A DNA stretch of 64,000 nucleotides. Source: Clavaria fumosa (lineage: Eukaryota > Basidiomycota > Agaricomycetes > Agaricales > Clavariaceae). This document shows positions 1-10,054 of the stretch, one piece after another. How positions within the stretch are numbered: position 1 is the first letter of the stretch; every line of letters starts with the position of its first letter. The DNA is taken from contig OX637804.1 in the NCBI GenBank assembly GCA_951802425.1, positions 2,108,001 through 2,172,000 of the forward strand. Reading direction: 5' to 3'. A program made the translations under genes and the position numbers. The notes beneath the pieces were generated by a model. It had not been told where the DNA came from. It was given only the letters and a program-made list of their open reading frames with translations, and did no database searches.

Positions 1-599
1 GGTCGCGGTGTCCGTTCCGTGAGTATCCCATCCAGTCGCCTTTGCTGGGCATCAAGCCTCTCAGCCAGCACCTTCCATTCTCCATATGTCTCTGGCATCG
101 GGGAGACACCATAGATTCTCTCCACCAACCTCCTACTCAGGTTCAACTCCAGCCAATGGACTAGGATTCCTGAGTCCTTCTCTGCACTCAACTTCGCCCG
201 TCGGGACAGCATCTCGAATTTCGCGAAGAACTCTGGTGCTGTCGTGGCACCCTGTTTCAGCCCTGCAATATCAGCAAGGGCAGTCGCACGGTCATTCGGG
301 TCGTCGAATGCGTGCTTCATCTCCTCCACAAACTCTGCCCAGGTTCCGGCCTTGCCACTACCCAGGATCTCTTCCGCCTTCATATTCGCCCACTCTGCAG
401 CGAATCCTTCTCCAGTAATTTTGCTCAGAGCAAAAAGGACCTTCACCAGGTCCACAGCATAGACAGTCGGGTTCGCCATAAACAGGAGGCGAAGGGATCG
501 GAGGAATGTACGGAAGTTCCTTTTCTGCCCATCAAAGGGGGCAACAGATAGGTCAAGCCTCATAGGTTGGGCTACAGGCGGGGCGACATGGTCTGCCAT
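1..599 (-). CDS. Ty3/gypsy Gag, N-terminal part, open at window edge
   Basis: Read on the minus strand from an ATG at 599, the frame stays open for 199 codons to base 1 and must continue outside the window. The protein begins MADHVAPPVAQPMRLDLS, then has a retrotransposon-Gag-like helical domain with FDGQKRNFRTFL, WAEFVEEMKHAFDD and EFFAKFEMLSRRAK. Gag would package element RNA into cytoplasmic virus-like particles. It lies downstream, on the same strand, of the LTR at about 1120-1462. Unlike other repeats here it keeps many CpG sites and has no stop or frameshift, so it looks like a recent insertion. I see no zinc knuckle, which would lie beyond the edge. Confidence 0.8.
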   Translation of the reverse strand, partial: MADHVAPPVAQPMRLDLSVAPFDGQKRNFRTFLRSLRLLFMANPTVYAVDLVKVLFALSKITGEGFAAEWANMKAEEILGSGKAGTWAEFVEEMKHAFDDPNDRATALADIAGLKQGATTAPEFFAKFEMLSRRAKLSAEKDSGILVHWLELNLSRRLVERIYGVSPMPETYGEWKVLAERLDAQQRRLDGILTERTPR

Positions 600-1119
600 C
601 ACAGGCCCTGGATGCTGTAGATAAAGTTCCAGGCCTTGGGCACTCAGGATTTCTTCGATCTCTTAACAGTCCTGTCCTCTTAGGCTGCTCTTCTGTGTAC
701 TTATGTACCTATAGAACTCTTATTCTATGAAACTTTTGTTAACGTGGGGCCCAAATGGTGTCCCAGGTGGTCACTCCACAACTCCTAATGAGTTGCCCGT
801 GCGCCCTTCTGACAATGGTCACAGAGCAAGGGCCCTGTCCACTGGACCAGGAAACTACAGAAAGACTATGTAGGGGCCTTTCCTTGCCCTGTACACTACA
901 CGATTCACTGGTACGTAGCTGTAAAACAAAGTTCCGGGCCTTGGGCACTCGGTATCACTTGGGGAGGGTCACAGTTGACTTCCTCTGGGTCTGGTCACGT
1001 GTATCTACACACAGTAAAAATTTCGCGCGGTTCTGTTACACACCGCGGGCAGGGTAAAGGAGAAGAGGATGATAGGGGCTGAGCTGTGACAACGTGTCAC
1101 AGTTTGAAATTAAGGGTCC

Positions 1120-1462
1120 AGGCTAGCCGGGTTAGGACACGGGGCTAGGGCGGACAGGCGGATCTTAGTATTATATCAGACTGGGTCTCACACAACTTAA
1201 GCGTAAGGTCATGACGACAATACTAAGATAAGGGGAAAAGAGTACAAAAATGGAAAGGACGCAGTATATATAGCGAGAGCCTCGGGACTTGCCGACTTTC
1301 CCACGCTCGGACCCTCAGATCACGTGATGTGCCCAGGCCCAGGTCATGTGATCTTACGATTATGTAATCTGACCACAGCCACAGGTCATGTGACCTTCCA
1401 ACAACCCTCCCCAGTTTCTCCACAACTGCACTTTGGGATGGCTTACATAAGCGATCCTAACA
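1120..1462 (-). repeat. 5' LTR of the minus-strand gypsy element
   Basis: On the minus strand the sequence starts TGTTAGGATCGCTTATGTAA at 1462. It carries a TATA-like TATATATA (about 1265-1272) and a CTCTTTTCCCCTTAT stretch shared with the LTRs at 9323 and 9833. The start is clear; the inner end is only approximate (about 1120-1165). The leader between it and gag (600-1120) repeats a 20-base motif around GGCCTTGGGCACTC at about 620 and 919. Confidence 0.65.
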
Positions 1463-1468
1463 ATATCA

Positions 1469-2086
1469 GTGTACCCGGAATGCGAAGTAACTTCAGTTTG
1501 TGCCCGAATACTCACTGTAGACTTGGATCAGCTGCACCAAGAACTCCATAACCAGATTGCTGAAGCACAACATCACTATCAGGGTCTGGCAGACACCCAT
1601 CGGACCCTGGCACAAAAATTTAAGGTTGGAAACCAAGTCTACGTTAAGGCGAAGTACTTCCATATGACCAGACCCTCCCAGAAACTCTCTGAGAAGTTCC
1701 TTGGACCTTTCGAGATCATCAGAGAGGCCAGCTCACATGCCTTCATACTCCGACTCCCTGAAGCCATGTGAGCAGTCCACCCCATCTTCCACATTTCCAT
1801 GCTGGAACCCATAACTCCAAACATAATTCTGAATCACATAGTCCCTCCACCACCTCCAGTAGAGATCGATGGAGACCTTGAGCATGAAATCTCCGAAGTG
1901 CTCAACTCCAAGATCGACAAACACCACAGCTGCAAACTCCTTTACTTGGTGCAGTGGACTGGATACAAAGGGACTGAGGAGGAAACATCTTGGTTACCAG
2001 CCACAGAACTTGTACATGCCTCCGAGGCTGTTTCAGACTTCCATCACGCTTATCTGAACAAGCCTGGACCTCTCAATTCCCTTTAG
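1469..2086 (+). pseudogene. gypsy pol 3' end: integrase C-terminus plus chromodomain
   Basis: The frame encodes the tail of a chromoviral integrase: DLDQLHQELHNQIAEAQHHY, a GPY/F-like segment (KLSEKFLGPFEIIRE, HAFILRLPEA), the conserved HPIFHISMLEP and a chromodomain (LLYLVQWTGYKGTEEETSW). A TGA interrupts it at about 1768, between LPEAM and AVHPIFH, where the family has a basic residue, consistent with CGA to TGA. Everything upstream of integrase is missing: the minus-strand LTR ends directly against it at 1462, so the younger element apparently inserted into this older one. No function is expected. Confidence 0.8.
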
Positions 2087-2444
2087 ACCTTACTCCGCTT
2101 ACTCCATTACCCCAAAATTTTATTTCTTTTCTATTCTACATACATTTCTCTTCTATATAACTCTGTCCCTCTACCCCATCTCCTCCAAAAAGCAAAAAAT
2201 AAATTATTAGATAGATCTGTCTCCCTGTCTCTTTTCTTTCTGTTCCCTTACTCTGTTTTCTCCAAAACTCCAAAAAAAACTATTCTCCTTTCTCTCTACT
2301 CTCTTATTCTGCTTTCTCCGAAACTCCAAAAACAAAATTCCTGCTTTCTTCTTCTCCAAAAAAACTCTGAAACTTTTTGTTCTCTCAAGTCCAACTCCGA
2401 ATCTCTTTCTTCATTTTCTCTGCCTTGCCTTACTTTATTTTCCT
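2087..2444. other. pyrimidine-rich, non-coding 3' flank of the pol remnant
   Basis: The stretch is C/T-rich with repeated short phrases such as CTCCAAAACTCCAAAAA and TTTCTCCGAAACTCC. I find no convincing coding frame. It may be the 3' end and LTR of the pol remnant, but no LTR termini can be recognised. Confidence 0.4.
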
Positions 2445-2720
2445 TTCACTTTGCTTACTTCACTCAAGTTCAAAGATAAAAACAATAAATTTATAAAAAG
2501 AAAAAAGAAAAAAGAAAAAGATGGAACTTTTTATTTTAGTAATTCAACAGCAGTATTTGGAATAACTCAAAAAGATAAACAAATACTAGAAGCAATATCT
2601 ATTTATTTAAAAGATATTAAACTTTTACAATATAGGCATTGAATTAACCAATCCTCTAATATATGATATATTTCTAAAGAAAAAACAATAAATACAATGT
2701 AGATAAATTATTATTATTTT
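2445..2720 (+). pseudogene. AT-rich fragment resembling a mitochondrial LAGLIDADG endonuclease (possible NUMT)
   Basis: This patch is far richer in A+T than either side and has sharp edges, with G/C-rich DNA resuming at about 2722. The plus frame reads DGTFYFSNSTAVFGITQKDK then QILEAISIYLKDI, the pattern of a LAGLIDADG homing endonuclease (an acidic DG, then an F-x-ITQ-x-DK strand and a helix). Such genes sit in introns of fungal mitochondrial genomes. The frame stops at 2642. I infer a nuclear insertion of mitochondrial DNA; an AT-rich transposon piece is the alternative. Confidence 0.45.
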
Positions 2721-2721
2721 T

Positions 2722-3067
2722 AGGCAGAGGGGGGCAAGCCGGGTGACACTTGCAAAATGCCTTTGGGCTCCTTCAGCCTGGACTCCACTCTTACTTCCCC
2801 CTCCTCCACCTCCACCTCTTTCTCCTTCTTCACCTCCACACCCTTCTCCGCTTCCTTCTTCTCCACCTCTGCCTCCAACTCCGACTCTGCAACCTCCACC
2901 ACCATCTTCTCCTCCTGTGCCTTCTTCTCTCACAGTGCCTTGAGCTGCCTCATGAGGGCCGCGATCTCGGGGTCCTTGTCCTCCACGCACAGCAGCACAG
3001 GGATGGCAACCACAGGGCGTGGTCGAGGGCAGGAGGGGCAGCTGGGCCCTGCTCCAGGTGTGCTTGG
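2722..3067 (-). pseudogene. broken Glu/Val-rich coding remnant
   Basis: The minus strand reads CPSCPRPRPVVAIPVLLCVE, then EIAALMRQLKAL, a TGA, then EKKAQEEKMVVEVAESELEA and a long charged tract ending at about 2720. The TGA falls where Arg would continue the helix, again consistent with CGA to TGA. The 3073-7291 element is inserted at its upstream end. I do not recognise the family. Confidence 0.35.
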
Positions 3068-3072
3068 GTTGT

Positions 3073-3917
3073 TGTTAAGATCTGATTCTTTGCTTCAAAG
3101 CAGGAGTAGGAGGGGTAGTGTAGAGGAGGAGGGTGGCAAAGGCGAAGCCGGAGCGGAGCGGAGTCTGGTCGGAGTCCAGATCGGAGTTGCGTAAGGAGTT
3201 CTCCTCTACACAAAAGCTAGAAGGACTAGAAGGAGGTCAAAGGGGGTGGGACTATGGCCTCAACTTATGGGTTGTGCCACCACGTGTATACGTGTCCCAA
3301 TTTAACCTTGCTGGTACTTTGCTTTCCAGGACAAGGAAGGATGAAGTCCAAAGGGAAATCGCCTGGAGTCTGTCGGAGTCTGCCGGAGTTTTGCGGAACT
3401 CGTCGGGACTGTCAAGAACAGTGAGGACGAAGTCCCTTAATGCACAGACCAAGTGACAAGGACCAGAAATAACGTTAATATTCGAACTGAGGATCATGGA
3501 GATACATGGGGGTTTATATGCTACTAGGGTAGGGCATAGGGCAGACTGTGAAACATGAATATATCAAATGTACATAGTAATTTCACCTGAGGAGTGGGAA
3601 GGCATAGGTGATACATGTAAGACAAAGAATAAGTTCCCATGGGCAGTGGGCATCATCCCAATGGTTGCTAACCATGGACTAGCACCAGGGAACATACTAG
3701 TAACAAAGTCCATATGGTCCGAAAGTCCGATATCGAAGTCCGATGAAAGTCTGGACCGGAGTTTCGGACCCCAGAGCGGAGTCAGAGCGGAGGTGCCGGA
3801 GTTGGAGCGGAGATGCGTCGGAGATGCATCAGAGGTATTTCGGAGGCACTAGGAAGTGTATTGGAGGTATTTCAAAGTGATTAAGGGTGTTCTGGGTGAC
3901 TGGATAGGACTGTGACA
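3073..3917 (-). repeat. 3' LTR of the non-autonomous element
   Basis: The LTR is 845 bp and about 97% identical by eye to the copy at 6438-7291. Most differences are transitions, many at CpG sites. The other copy carries an extra 9 bases (ACCAAAAAG) near 6495. Related to the LTR at 7539-8288, with which it shares a GGGACACGTATA...GTGGTGGCACAACNCATA block in opposite orientation. Confidence 0.85.
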
Positions 3918-6437
3918 GTATCCCCCTCTTAGGGTCGAGCCCTCGAGACCCTTAAGTGACAGTATTTCACTGTGTGGGTTGGAGAGAGTTGGAGTTGGAG
4001 GTGGGTGGAACTGGAGCTGGAGTTGGAGTAGGAGGTCTGGAGCAGGTCGGAGATGGTGCAGATGGGTCAGAGGGTGTTGGAGATGTGAAGCAGAGGTGTG
4101 GAGCTGAGAGAATCGGAGTTTTGGGAGCTTCGGAGTTTTTGAGCAGAGGTGTGGAGGTGAGGGAGTCAGAGTGGAGGAGTGGTGTGTGGAGGTGCAAAAT
4201 CGGAGTAGGAGTGGAGGTAGCAGAGTCGGAGCAGCGGAGCAGAGGTGCAGAGGTATGGAGGTGCGGAGCGGAGGTGCAGAGGTGCGGAGCGGAGGTGCGG
4301 AGGTGCGGAGCGGAGGTGCGGAGGTGCGGAGCGGAGGAGCGGAGGTAGCAGAGTGTGGAGGGAGGAATCAGAGATGAGTGGAGGTGCAGAATTGAATTTT
4401 GGAGTTTTGGAGTGGAGTGCAGAGGTGTGGAATCGGAGTTGGAGCGGAGGAGCGGAGGTGCGGAATCAGAGTTGGAGCAGAGGTAAGGGAATCAGAGTTT
4501 TGGAGGTTTGGAGCAGAGGTGCAGAGGTGCAGAAATGGAGTCAGAGTCTCAGAGGAGAGGTGCAGAGGTAGCAGAGTTGGAGTCAGAGCAGTGGAGTAGC
4601 GGAGCGGAGGTGCGGAGCGGAGGTGCGGAGGTGCAGAGTGGAGGTGCGGAGGTAGCAGAGTGTGGAGGGGGGGGCAGAAAAGGTTGGAGATGCTGGGAGG
4701 CTGTGAGGACCTATTGTAAGTTCACTCACCCCCCCCTCCTACAAAAATTTTTTATCTTAAGAAAAAATTCTCCAAGTTTTACTAAGGGATTGTGAAGAAG
4801 TGGGCTAGAGTAGACAGAAGAGTAGAACAAAAACAGGAAACAAGGAGTGTTGGAGTTGTACAAAAGGTAACATTGTATGGACAAGATTTCGGAGTTTTTG
4901 TAAAGTCAAGGGAAGTCAGAGTCAGAGTATTAAAGAATCAGAAAAAAGCAGAGTTTTGGAGTTTTGGGATTTGTGAGGATTGGAGTAACAGGAAACATAG
5001 GGACATAGGAAGCATAACAATGTAGCAAAGGAACATAATTTTGGAATTTCGGAGTTTTTGGAGCATCGGAGGAGGGCGGAATCTCGGAGTTTCAGAGATG
5101 CGGAGTCCGAGAATGTGAGTGCAGAGTGGTCCGGAGTTGTGTAGAGATGTGGCATGGAGGTCCGAGACCATGTCAGAGGAGTTCAGAGTAGTTCGGAGTA
5201 GCAAGGATCAAGGATTGTGTGAGCAACCTCGCTGGACAGATGTGTTCACAAGATAGCAATCCTGAGAACTGGTGATGCAACCACAGTGGGCAGCATCCAG
5301 AATCGGGTCCAGATTCGGACTCGCTGCAGCAAGGATAGAATCGGAGTCCCGGAGTCGGAGTTCCGGAGTAGGTCCGGAGTATGCGCTGGCCAAGCGCCCA
5401 TCGGAGTCCGTGCCTGGATCGGGCTGGAGTCGGATCGGAGTTTCGGAGTCAGATATCCGCAAGTGCGGGAGTCCTTGAATTGTTAGGCTTGTACACTGGA
5501 CAATCAGCGGATTGTATATGGTACAGCCAGGTGTCCAAAGGACCAAGTCACACAAGGGGACAAGATCAGAGTTCAGAGGGCCATGTCGAGACAAGACAGT
5601 GGGCCACAAAGCAAGACAAAGTGTCCAGAGTTCGGAGTTCCGGATTTCGGAGGTCTGGAGTTTGACAGTCCAGAGTTCGGAGGTTCGGAGTTTTGGGGGT
5701 CTGGAGCTTGGAGTTCAGCATTTCCTGTCTCGGAGTTTCGCAACATGGTAATCCACGAAGGAAACGAGCACAAGGAAAGCACAAACAAGAGCTGGAGACT
5801 GGATATCCAACATTCCCCATCTCAGAGTGGCCAGAGACGGAGTCCGGATATCTGGAGTTCGGAGTTTCCTGTTTCAGAGCCTCGCAACCTCAGATATGAA
5901 GGAGGCGAGCCAGGGAGAACCCAGGAACAGGGGGCCAGAGTTCGGAAGTCCAGCATTCGGTGTTTTCCTGCCTCAATTCTCCCAACATGAAGGAGATGAG
6001 CTAAGGAGCACTGGGAATTGTTGGCTGGGCTTTGGAAAATGTCCTAGTTGTATCACCGTGGACAGACGGCTTGTGGCAAATCCAGGTCCAGAGCAAATGC
6101 ACACAAAGTGTGCTCGAATGGACCGGAGTTTTGGAGCGGAGTTTTGGATCGGAGGTGCAGATCGGAGGTGTGGATCAGAGGTGCGGATCGGAGTTATGGA
6201 TCAGAGGTTAGGAAAATGTCCTAGTTGTATCGCCGTGGACAGATGGCTTGTGGCAAATCCAGGTCCAGAGCAAATGCACACGAAGTGCGCTCGAACAGAC
6301 TGGAGCTTCGGAGCGGAGTTTCAGATCGGAGGTTCGGATCGGACCTTTGGCTTTTGCAGCAAGGAGCAAGGCAAGCAGCAGCACAAAGGGCAAGCAAAGG
6401 ACCAGTTGTATACACGAGGTTGTTAGTTCGAATATAC
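3918..6437 (-). repeat. non-coding interior with GGAG-type minisatellite
   Basis: From about 4180 to 4670 the plus strand is built from variants of GGAGCGGAGGTGCGGAGGTG and GGAGTTTTGGAG; looser copies continue to about 6350. A separate direct repeat of about 85 bp, starting GGAAAATGTCCTAGTTGTAT, occurs at about 6034 and 6211. Frames in this region are by-products of the repeats, and none resembles a retroelement protein. Confidence 0.7.
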
Positions 6438-7291
6438 TGTTAAGATCTGATTCTTTGCTTCAAAGCAGGAGTAGGAGGGGTAGTGTAGAGGAGACCAAAA
6501 AGGAGGGTGGCAAAGGCGAAGCCGGAGCGGAGCGGAGTCTGGTCGGAGTCCAGATCGGAGTTGCGTAAGGAGTTCTCCTCTACACAAAAGCTAGAAGGAC
6601 TAGAAGGAGGTCAAAGGGGGTGGGACTATGGCCTCAACTTATGGGTTGTGCCACCATGTGTATACGTGTCCCAATTTAACCTTGCTGGTACTTTGCTTTC
6701 CAGGACAAGGAAGGATGAAGTCCAAAGGGAAATCGCCCAGAGTCCGTCAGAGTCCGCCGGAGTTTTGCGGAACTCGTCGGGACTGTTGAGAACAGTGAGG
6801 ACGAAGTCCCTTAATGCACAGACCAAGTGACAAGGTCCAGAAATAACATTAATATTCGAGCTGAGGATCATGGAGATACATGGGGGTTTATATGCTACTA
6901 GGGTAGGGCATAGGGCAGACTGTGAAACATGAATATATCAAATGTACATAGTAATTTCACCTGAGGAGTGGGAAGGCATAGGTGATACATGTAAGACAAA
7001 GAATAAGTTCCCATGGGCAGTGGGCATCGTCCCAATGGTTGCTAACCATGGACTAGCACCAGGGAACATACTAGTAACAAAGTCCATATGGTCCGAAAGA
7101 CCGATATCGAAGTCTGATGAAAGTCTGGACCGGAGTTTTGGACCCCGGAGTGGAGTTGGAGCGGAGGTGCCGGAGTTGGAGCGGAGATGTGTCGGAGATG
7201 CATCAGAGGTATTTCGGAGGCACTAGGAAGTGTATTGGAGGTATTTCAAAGTGATTAAGGGTGTTCTGGGTGACTGGATAGGACCATGACA
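6438..7291 (-). repeat. 5' LTR of the non-autonomous element
   Basis: The LTR is 854 bp, starts TGTTAAGATCTG, ends CCATGACA and is followed by the target-site copy GTTGT. Beside its inner edge lies GTTAGTTCGAATATAC (6422-6437), which looks like a tRNA T-arm and may be part of the primer-binding site; that assignment is tentative. Confidence 0.85.
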
Positions 7292-7296
7292 GTTGT

Positions 7297-7538
7297 TCAA
7301 CATAGGAAAGAAAAAGATAAGGGGAGTTCTGCCCATGTTATGGGCCAGTGTTGGTGGTAGTGGGTTAAGGAAGGGAAAAAAGTGGAGTGTGACAAGAGTG
7401 ACCTTTTGACCCTCAAAAAAAAAATTGGACTCTGCTCGACGTGCCATGAAACTTCGAGACTAACTTGTTATGGAGGACACATGTTCACACAGACTTTGGC
7501 CACAGGGTCTCAGGGGTTCGACCCTAAGAGGGGGATAC
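7297..7538 (+). other. 3' internal end of an older gypsy element with polypurine tract
   Basis: The stretch ends in ACCCTAAGAGGGGGATAC (7521-7538), the same polypurine motif found in the 3073-7291 element, directly before a TGTTATGACC LTR start. No coding frame survives. It is the outer part of an element of the same superfamily. Confidence 0.55.
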
Positions 7539-8288
7539 TGTTATGACCCCATCTGATCACATAAGCACAATCCCTGCTCCGGACTCTGGACTCCACACCA
7601 ACTCTGGCCATCTCTGATCCACTCCTCCATAACTCCACATCCTCCAATCTGCTCCTCCGTAACTCCACATCCTCTGCTCCATGCCTTCCTCAGACTCTGC
7701 TCCGCCATACTTCAGACCTTTCAGACTTTGTTCTAGAACCTTCTCCCTCCATCCCCTCATTCTGTTCACCATTGGGAGGATGCCCTTGACCCATGGGAGT
7801 CATTTCTGTTGTTGTTTCTTTGTTCCATGAAAATTGCACAGGCACATGTGTTGAAACTCTCCTAGTAATTTGATATATACTATGTTTCAAGTACTCCTAT
7901 ACTCCTGTCCTTGCAGTATAAGATCCCACCTGTATTTCCCTGTTCTGCAGTTCAAATATTAATGTCTCTTGATCCTAAACATCTCTGAGCTTTTGTCCTC
8001 ATTGTCCTTGACGTTCTCCACATCATCCAACCAACTCTGACTAACTCCAGTGGACTCCAACAAACTTCAGAGTTTGACTTCTATTCTGATTCTCTTCTGG
8101 GTATTGTTTCTGTTTTGTAAATAGGGACACGTATATATGTGGTGGCACAACACATATGTTGAGGCCACAGTCCCATAAGTCCCCTCTTTCTCTATCTACT
8201 TCTCCATTTCTCTGATATCAGACTCTGATAAAATATCTCCACTCTGCTCCACTAACTCCTCCACTACTAGCCTGATAGGACCATGACA
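7539..8288 (+). repeat. gypsy 3' LTR
   Basis: It starts TGTTATGACCCCATCTGATC right after a polypurine tract and ends GGACCATGACA. It is related to, but clearly diverged from, the LTRs at 3073 and 6438, and closely resembles the truncated LTR at 15341. Confidence 0.75.
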
Positions 8289-8690
8289 GTTTATGAGGGT
8301 ACAAGCACCATGAGTTTGAGGTCATGTGGTCAGGTAATGGGGGTAATGCTGATAACATTGGTAATGATCACATGTCAAGTCACAAGTTTGGAGTCATGTG
8401 ATCAGTGGTGGCATGGGTAATGTGTTTGTGGAGATGTGCATAGTCAGTTTAAGTGAGCATGAGTTTGCAAGTGCAATAAGTGTAAGTCTCACAAGTATGT
8501 GGGTGGTTGTAGTCGATAGGTGTGAGCCTCGCAAGTATGTAGGCAGTCGTAGTCAATATGAGGAGTGTCAGATACATGTTTGTGAGCATGTTGGAGGTGG
8601 TATGGTTGGTCATAAAGGTCATGAAGGTGTGTTATTAGGGTAGGTTAGGTGTGTTGAGTGAAGTAATTGGGATGGGTCATGACACACCCC
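8289..8690. other. CpG-poor non-coding spacer
   Basis: The stretch is rich in TG, GT and CA with repeated TCATGTG(A/G)TCA phrases, which fits deaminated repeat DNA. I see no coding frame or clear LTR edge. Confidence 0.4.
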
Positions 8691-9311
8691 TGGAATGGCA
8701 GGATCTGGCCACCCTCTGAGGTGAACCCTGCAGTGGATGAATGGATGGCCAAGCTCACAGAATCCCAAAGAGCAGCCAGGGAAGCAATGGGGAAGGCAAC
8801 AAATGTGATGAAGGCCAGCTATGATAAGGGGAAGTGCCTGAGCCATGAATACTCAAAGGGGGACTTAGTCTGGCTGGACACCTGAAACCTAAAAATGAAT
8901 CACCCCTCCAAAAAGCTCAACAATAAGCACATGGGCCCCTTTGCCATTGAGGAAAAAGTGGGACCAGCTGCCTATTGCCTCAAACTCCCCTGGGCCTGGT
9001 GTATCCATCAGGTTTTCAATGAGTTACTGTTGACATCATACCATCTCCCCTCTTTCCCTTCCCAGAAGCCTCCACCACCTCCCCCTGCCACAATTGAGGA
9101 TGACCACTTGGAGTATGATGTCAAGGCAATCCTTGATGTCAAAAAGGTGGGACATGGGGTGAAGTACTTGGTGAAGTGGCTGGGGTATCCAGTAGAAGAG
9201 AACACTTGGGAGCCATGCCAGAACTTCACTAACATAACACTGCTGCTCCAGGACTACTTCTGGCAACACCCTGACAAAGTGAAGTTGGCAGGTCAAGATG
9301 CCCAGCCTTAA
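8691..9311 (+). pseudogene. gypsy pol 3' end: integrase C-terminus, GPY/F, chromodomain
   Basis: The frame gives VDEWMAKLTESQRAAREAMG, KGDLVWLDT, a TGA at 8883, then NLKMNHPSKKLNNKHMGPF, a GPY/F-like region, HQVFNELLL and a chromodomain (VKYLVKWLGYPVEENTWEP), ending at a stop beside a polypurine tract. WLDT-stop-NLKM corresponds to the family's WLDTRNLK, so the stop is CGA to TGA; the W-C-I-H here matches the usual W-R-I-H (CGT to TGT). Bases 9001-9310 contain essentially no CpG. It is the same family as the minus-strand gag element, judged from the shared LTR. Confidence 0.85.
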
Positions 9312-9322
9312 GAGGGGGGTGA

Positions 9323-10054
9323 TGTCAGGATCACTTACATAAGTATTGCGAGAAAAGCCAAGAAAGGATCATGAAAGAGTTGCAGGAAGATTGTGGGCAA
9401 GTCATGTGATCCAGATGGTGTCATGGTCCATCCAGGATGGAGGGAGTGACATAACATGTGCTATATAAGGACCAACTGGCATACTCAATTTGGATTGAGT
9501 ATTGTGGCCTTTTGGCTGAGTGGTCTTAAGCACCAGTAGTTGGCCTGGTGTGTCTGTCCTCACAGATGGCTGATGGATTATGTAATGGCTAAGTCACCTG
9601 ACCTGTGCTTTGGCACATCATGCAATCCAAGAGGCCTGAGCATGGGAATGCCAGCAAGTGCCGAAGCTCCTGCTATATATACTGTTGCTTTTCCTTTCTT
9701 GTACTCTTTTCCCCTTATGTCATCATTGACCTTACATTTTGCTGTGTGAGACTGAGTCTGATAGATTTCTTCTGGCAATACCCTGACAAGGCAAAGCTAG
9801 CAGGTCAGGATGCTGCCTTAAAGGGGGGGTTATGTCAGGATGGCTGACTTAAGCCACCCAATCAAGGTCACATGATCCAGACCTTTAGCATGTCACATGA
9901 TCTGGAGGGCCCAAGCATTGGAAAGCCAGGAGTCTGAGTATATATACCTTCACTTTTCCTCTCTTGTACCCTTTTCCCCTTATGATAGTATCATCATCAT
10001 TGACCTCCCACTTAGTTGTGTGAGACTGAGTCTGATAGTGTCACCCTGATTGGG
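9323..10054 (+). repeat. mosaic of two or three gypsy LTR pieces
   Basis: A first LTR starts TGTCAGGATCAC at 9323 after the tract AAGAGGGGGGTGA. At about 9565 it switches to a second LTR type. A 70-base piece of another pol tail follows (9763-9832; frame FFWQYPDKAKLAGQDAALK), then its own polypurine tract and a further LTR starting TGTCAGGATGG at 9833 and ending near 10054 with CTGAGTCTGATAG. The arrangement shows repeated nesting or LTR-LTR recombination. Confidence 0.6.

Larger units (their letters stand above)
3073..7291 (-). mobile_element. complete non-autonomous LTR retrotransposon with TSD GTTGT
   Basis: Two long direct repeats (3073-3917 and 6438-7291) begin TGTTAAGATCTG and end TGACA. 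The five bases GTTGT occur directly before the first (3068-3072) and directly after the second (7292-7296), the target-site duplication of one insertion. The polypurine tract lies beside the 3073-3917 copy on the minus strand (complement of GTATCCCCCTCTTAGGG at 3918-3934), so the element points left and its 5' LTR is 6438-7291. The 2.5-kb interior has no gag, protease, RT or integrase frame and is dominated by GGAG-based repeats. It must be mobilised in trans, like other large LARD-type elements. Confidence 0.85.

Noticed and set aside
3956..4795. Plus-strand frames rich in GGAEVRSGGAE
   Set aside because: Arise from the GGAG minisatellite inside a non-autonomous element; not coding.
9500..9545. 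GGCCTTTTGGCTGAGTGGTC, similar to the U2 snRNA 5' end or a tRNA A-box
   Set aside because: Identity covers only about 12 bases, inside an LTR, without Sm site, B-box or further U2 sequence.
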